A DNA stretch of 64,000 nucleotides from Flammula alnicola (taxonomy: Eukaryota; Basidiomycota; Agaricomycetes; Agaricales; Strophariaceae). Positions 55,929-64,000 of the stretch are shown in pieces. Position 1 is the first letter of the stretch. Each line of letters opens with the position of its first letter. The stretch covers positions 1-64,000 of the forward strand of contig JADNRV010000245.1 in NCBI GenBank assembly GCA_015499995.1, given 5' to 3'. Both the position numbers and the translations under genes were made by a program. A model generated the notes under the pieces. It saw only the letters and a program-made list of their open reading frames with translations, searched no databases and was not told the origin of the DNA.

Positions 55929-57069
55929 ATGATTGCAGTCCAGTCTGCAGCGCCGGTCCCAGATCCCAAGTCTGTTCCATCAAATGCTCCTGAACACTGC
56001 CCCGTACGTCCTTCATATTTACCTTGACATTATTCTTTAGCCTTATAATCCATTCAGGGGACAGAATCCGAGCTCGCGGGCAAGTCAGATGCTTGTGCAG
56101 GCTGCGATAACAAGGATGTTTGTGCTTCTGGCGCCACGAAACTCCCAGATCCAGCACTGCCTTTTATAAAGCAGCGGATGTCAAATGTGAAGCGGAAAAT
56201 CCTGGTTTTATCCGGCAAAGGAGGTGTCGGGAAATCGACTTTCACGGCTCAGCTTGGGTGGGCTTTCGCTGCCGACGAGGACACACAGGTGTGTATATGA
56301 CAACGATACCTTGCCGGGACCTCATCTTATGACGTCCACAAATGCAGACAGGAATTATGGATTTGGATATCTGCGGACCATCCATACCCACAATATTGGG
56401 CATCGCATCAGAGCAGGTCCACTCTTCCTCGTCTGGCTGGTCACCGGTTTACGTGCAAGACAACATGGCTGTGATGTCAGTCGGTTTCATGCTTCCAACA
56501 TCCCGCGATGCCGTCATGTGGCGCGGTCCCAAGAAGAACGGCCTAATATCCCAATTCCTCAAAGACGTAGACTGGGGCGACCTCGATTACCTCCTCGTCG
56601 ACACACCGCCGGGCACATCGGACGAACATCTCAGCATCGTCCAATACCTCAAGGAGAGTGGCATAGATGGCGCCGTTCTCATTACCACTCCCCAAGAAGT
56701 GGCACTGCAGGACGTCCGTCGCGAGATCGACTTCTGCCGGAAAGTGGGCATCCGCATTCTGGGGTTGGTAGAGAATATGTCGGGTTTCGTGTGTCCGAGC
56801 TGTAAGAACGAATCTCAGATCTTCAAACCGAGTACGGGTGGTGCGAAACGCCTTGCCGAGGAGACAGGAATTGAGCTACTAGGAGCTGTTCCTCTCGACC
56901 CTCGAATCGGGATGAGCGCCGATTATGGTGTTAGCTTCTTGGATGAATACCCTGATAGTCCTGCCACCACTGCTTACCTAGATATCATAGACAGTAAGTC
57001 GTCGTCCACTGAACTTGTCTTACTTTACTGACTTTCTACGAAGGAATAAAAGATATTTTGGGCGATTAA
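55929..57069 (+). CDS. NBP35: cytosolic Fe-S cluster assembly scaffold Nbp35
   Basis: Four exons, 55929-56003, 56058-56288, 56348-56993 and 57044-57069, total 326 codons, 325 residues. The N-terminus has the four-cysteine Fe-S motif of Nbp35: Cys24, Cys38, Cys41 and Cys47 (C-X13-C-X2-C-X5-C), which Cfd1 lacks. The P-loop GKGGVGKST is at about 78-86, followed by [17 protein letters not shown] and the C-terminal CPSC motif that bridges a cluster between subunits. With Cfd1 it forms the cytosolic scaffold that builds and hands over 4Fe-4S clusters. The last exon encodes only IKDILGD. It converges on the MAP kinase gene with 216 bases between stops. Confidence 0.93.
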
Positions 57070-57285
57070 ACAATCCTCTTGACCTATCGTCAGGAATATT
57101 AGCTGGAATTTTTTCATTCATGTACATGTACCCCCACGAGCAACGTATATATCCCATACATTCAGCGACTGTATCAACTACGTACAAGCTTCCATAATGT
57201 CTTTATGTAGATAGCATTAGTCCTTGTATCGTTAGACTTCGAAAGGCCGATCACGCCCACCCCGCCACCATCAACCAACACCTTC

Positions 57286-60023
<2,738 letters not shown>

Positions 60024-60470
60024 TCTCCGAGATGGATGGAACTGGACTCCTGTGGCTCACAAGACAGTCAGTTTATCACGGTGGGTGTCAGTACGCCTGT
60101 GTACACCGCCTTGAAGATTTGCGAGTGAGCGTTAGAAATGTCGTCAGTTGAAAGAAAGCCGATTCAAACCACACAGCACAGCCCACGATGAAGAACAATG
60201 GCGAACGCGACCTTCTTGAGTTCAAGGATGGCCCAGGCTTATCGTGCTGGGTAAGAGTCAGAAATGTTCAAATACACGGGATGCAAGTCAAAGTCTTCCA
60301 AGTATGGGTTGCGTCAACGTCCCGACTGATTGGCTGCAGATCTTCGATAGGGCATTGCTCGAGCCGGACTTCGGAGTCAAAACATTGGTCCAAAAATTAC
60401 AGATTTCAATGTACTACTACAATTTGATTAGATGTACCGATGCCTATTCGTGAATATATATAAATACGCC
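60024..60470. other. upstream region of the MAP kinase gene
   Basis: About 450 bases of promoter space between the kinase start and the symplekin stop; both genes lie on the minus strand. Part of 60130-60165 is copied at 54895-54935. No other gene. Confidence 0.5.
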
Positions 60471-63400
60471 CTATGAGTCCTCACGCCAAAGTAGCTGGCG
60501 CCTCTGCAGGCTGAGGAGTCGCGAGGGAAGCATTATTCTCCTCTGGCTCACCAAAAATGTCCAAGAATCCCGCTCCGCGTGCTTTGCTAGGCGCCTTTTT
60601 GGTAACATAATCTCGCAGGCCAGACTTAAGGCTAGGTTGCTTGTCCACCAGCTCTCGGAGTTGGTCTTTGGGAGCTGTAACAAGGCTCCAAAGCTCGCGG
60701 GTGCAATAGCCTTGGCGCAACGAATAAACCCTTCCCAGAGAGGAGGATTTGTCCAGATTTTTTTCGTGATCAGACGGGAAAGAAGAGTGGTCGAGACAAA
60801 GCCCACGAGAGATTTATAGGTCGTGACAGCTTGAATAACCTAGAATACATACAAGTTAATACTGAGCTTATAATAACAATCATGGCGTCATTCTAGACTG
60901 ACCGTGCGCAAGAAAAGTACAGGCAGAACTGGTTCGTCCATAATTTGTTGCATCACAACAGCAAGAATTTCTGATCGGAAAACATCTGTCATAGAGAAGC
61001 ATATGCCGATAGCTTTGGTGACGTATGAATAACCGAAACGAGTCAAATAAATGAAAAACACTTACCCTCAATGGCGCTTTTCAATCCAATTTCCTTCTCC
61101 GACTCGTGCAACAACACCATGAGTTCTGCCGGTGTAAGCAGCTCGCTTTGTCGAACACGCGGAAGGTTCGATGTTACACTTCCGAATGTTTGCGGCGGCG
61201 TGGTCACGATCGAGCTGAACACTGAACGAACCAGATTCTTGGGCTCTGCCTGCCCATTGAGACTGGAAACAATACGAGGTAGGTAGCGCAGGATATCGCT
61301 CTGAAAAATGATTCAAATTCATTAGCATAAGTCGTACACTCATAATTATAGTGCTATGCTTACCTTGTCCATCTCGGCGATAATCGGGATAAGGAACCTC
61401 GCGTCTAGGTCACGTTCGTTGATAAGGGCCTTCACTAGCGCGACAAGCTGCGAACTTGGCCGGCCATGTTCCGTAAAAATGGTCAGAACACGCAGAGCAA
61501 GAGATTCGGCGCCAGGAGGGCATTGTCTCATAAGGGTCAACAGTTTTCCGTGGCTTGAACCCAAGGAACGGATGAGCGCCGTTATCAGGTCTTGGATGGC
61601 TTCTTGCACGGTGATGTCCATTTGCCCATACGCAGCGAAGATCCTGGAACACGATGGGTCGAACGAATTGGAAAAAAAGAAAGAAGCAGAACTTACTCAT
61701 CCAAGAATTCCGGTACCTTTACTGAAAGGGCGAACAGTAGTTCCACATGCTGGAGCACTTGGGCTTTCTTCGCAGGAAGCTCGATGCGCTCTGGAAGATA
61801 GGGTGTATGCACCAAATCCTCTGCTGGCAGCTGGCCGTCCTCCATATCTTGACCTTCTTCGCGTTGGCCGTTCTCTTCGCGGTGAGCCTCTTCCGGTTTT
61901 TCTTTGGGTATATCAGCATTAGCCTCGGCTTCCTCCTCGTTGTCAACACCATTCATCTTCACGTCAGCTTGAGGCTTCGTCCGACTTTCCGACGATCGTA
62001 ACTGGAGTTTACGGAGCATTTGCAGGGCGAAGTCGCGAACCATGCCATCCATGGGTTGGACATTGGGTACCCAGAGTTTTACGGTATTAATGGCAGCCCC
62101 TCGGACGCGTTTCTCTGTTGCCTCGGTCAGAAGCGCGGACAAAAGAGTGGATAATACTTGCCATGATGAGTTGTCAGCTCGAGCAAAACGTTCAATGCAT
62201 CCATCCTCAAAGATGGCCTTTGGGTAACCAGTCCACGAAGAGTTGTAAAACCAACTTGCATTCGATCAGGGCTATTGGGCAAAAATATTAGCCAATTTGT
62301 TATGGATGTTTTACGTTCAACGCACCTCGAACTATCAACGCAGAGATCTCGAAGCAGATCAAGAACATCTGCTGGTATTGAGGGAAGGTCCAAGAGGAAA
62401 CGAGCGAACGTTTTGTCTTTGCCATCCAGAACAGTTTGATATGATGCAACGATTTGGTTGAGCCATGCTTCGTAATTTGGCCGCTTTGAAGACGTCCAGA
62501 TAAAAGAAGGAACATAAAGCCTGATGAAAGACACTTACCCAATTTCGGTCATTCGCCAACCGGATTTGATCATTATACCATTCCTCGTTCATCCACGTCG
62601 TCGCAAGACGTACGCTTTAGAAGATGCACATTAGACAAAGTACCATCGTGAAATATTGGTGCAGAAAAAACTTACCGAGAAGGAAAATCAGCCATAATAT
62701 AATCACAAAGCGTCTGTCGAAGTTGATCCTGGCGGACATAGAAGTCCTGCTCAACGAGCTCCTTATGCTCATCCATCGGATCGTCAATATTCAAATCCGG
62801 AGGAGGTTCAGCCACCCGCGTTATCATTCGCACTAACAGCAACATCCACATCTCAGATGCCGAGTTCCCCCCCGCCTGGGCAGACTCGGGCGATATGCCT
62901 TCTCCCATGGCGCGCAACTCCTCCGCCCCATCCCATATCCGCGTTATTGACGTCGAAACGAGGCTTGTGCGTTCTTCCTCTGACAGCTCTTTCGGTGGAG
63001 GTAGCTTGAATTCGACAAGCTGGAGATCGGCCATGTCATGACTGGCGCCGACAGCCATGAGATCATTTTCAGGTTCTGGAGCACCAGACAGCTAAAATAA
63101 TTGCAAATGTCATCTAGGATACCGTGGCAGATGGTAAGCAGTGTTACTTGCCTCCTCGTTGAGCTTCTCGGGCTCATACTCAAGTTCGTCCTCATCAATG
63201 TCCATTTGAAGAGGGTCGATAGGTTCGGCTTTGACGGCTGGTACAGGTGGTTGAGGTGTGGGCGTCAAACTGGTTTCAACGGAATAAACCTGTTTCGGGT
63301 CCAGTTGGTATAGCAGGGGTAGGGGATATAACTGTGGCAGCGGTAGGCGCGGCGGCAGTAACGGGATGAGCTTTTGGTGCAACAGCCGCCTCTGGCGCCG

Positions 63401-64000
63401 CTGGAGGTTGAGCAGGCGTCAATCCGCGACTTTGACGGTACGTGTTCACCATAGCAATCAGTTGGGGTTCGCTGAAGGCTTCGAGATTGGCGACAATGAG
63501 GTTCGTGATGAGGGGTGCAGGAAGTGACGTGAAATCGAAGGCAGAGAGAAAGGCGGCTGAAGTGTTTTGAGGAGTCTCGGTTTCGAGTTTTATTCTTTTG
63601 TTATCGACCGGTTCGTTGAACTCGAGGACGGTCGCTTTCGGCTTTCAGCTCCGGCAGCTCTGCGTTTCTTTCCTCCGCCGCAGCTTTATCCATCCGGAGA
63701 CCTTGTAGACGAGTGTCTCGTTTATCTGGCCCAAATATTGAGTGCTGCTTGGAGCCTAAACAGAATATTTAATGAATAGGAACACTTTGACAATTTTGAT
63801 AACGCACCGAGATAAATGGACAAGTAATATCCTAACCGCTTTTCGACACTTTTTACACTGGATGCTGGAAGGTTGGCAAGCGCTGCCGGTGTCCATGACC
63901 TCAAAGTAGTGACGAGGAAGGATATGTGGAAGGCCGCTGTTTGACCAGGTTCACCCAAGAATTGAGTAAAGCGGATAAGAGGTCGACATCCCTGGAAGGA
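60471..64000 (-). CDS. symplekin / Pta1 homologue, 5' end outside the window, with local frame breaks
   Basis: Exons: 63808-64000 (partial), 63152-63756, 62676-63091, 62539-62614, 62326-62483, 62162-62271, 61697-62114, 61364-61643, 61066-61300, 60903-61012, 60481-60839. Signatures include LLELTTH...RVRGAAINTVKLWVPN, TPAELMVLLHESEKEIGLKS, DVFRSEILAVVMQQIMD, LFLRTVIQAVTTYKSLVGFV and LWEGFIRCAKAIAPASFGAL, which follow symplekin/Pta1, a scaffold of the mRNA 3'-end cleavage and polyadenylation machinery. Two introns have GC donors (GCAAGT at 63151 and 62161). Frame is lost in two places: within 63152-63756, and at about 60667-60669 where an AAA run seems one A short (LPK then DQLRELVDKQ in another frame). 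As written, the literal frame ends at 60471 rather than 60481. Confidence 0.85.

Overview
The window looks like a stretch of a basidiomycete (Agaricomycetes-type) nuclear genome. Genes carry many short introns of about 47-75 bases with GT-AG (a few GC-AG) ends and CTGAC/CTAAC-like branch points. The gene families are typical of mushrooms: divergent F-box proteins, a ricin-B-type lectin, an I9 protease-inhibitor-like protein, a hydrophobin-like small secreted protein, Nbp35 and an Slt2-type MAP kinase. There is no rRNA or CRISPR array, and I found no convincing tRNA. All exon models below were assembled by eye from splice signals and reading-frame continuity; for most multi-exon genes the summed exon length is an exact multiple of three, which supports them.

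Layout. 0-8 kb is gene-poor and repetitive: the tail of an acidic ORF, two decayed minus-strand multi-exon genes each followed by a polypurine-tract-like motif, a minisatellite, and at 8.0-8.7 kb a MITE with TA target duplication. 8.8-13.4 kb holds a zinc-motif F-box gene and a secreted ricin-B lectin gene. A 736-bp hAT-like element with a perfect 8-bp target duplication lies at 14.0-14.7 kb. 16.5-32.1 kb is a conserved block: an acid-ceramidase-like amidase, a 1245-residue SAM methyltransferase, an ammonium transporter with GATA sites upstream, and an NTF2-like protein with an RGG-rich N-terminus.

32.7-52.9 kb is a segmentally duplicated, fast-evolving region. A unit of I9 inhibitor-like gene, a short conserved relic, a secreted lysine-rich-tailed protein and an F-box gene is present twice, with one further F-box copy (three in all). 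Single-base changes have damaged some copies: F-box A has an in-frame TAG and the second I9 copy has ATG changed to ACG. Insertions separate the units, including a 1.7-kb hAT-like element carrying a perfect 40-bp palindrome, and a block with a compact eight-cysteine hydrophobin-like gene.

53.3-64 kb returns to conserved housekeeping genes: a conserved unknown, NBP35 (cytosolic Fe-S assembly), a cell-wall-integrity MAP kinase built from 14 exons including exons of 16, 10, 17 and 5 bases, and a symplekin/Pta1 gene that runs off the right edge and shows local frame breaks that may be assembly indels. No operon-like coordination is implied; the closest functional grouping is the repeated inhibitor/secreted-protein/F-box cassette, whose biological role is unknown.
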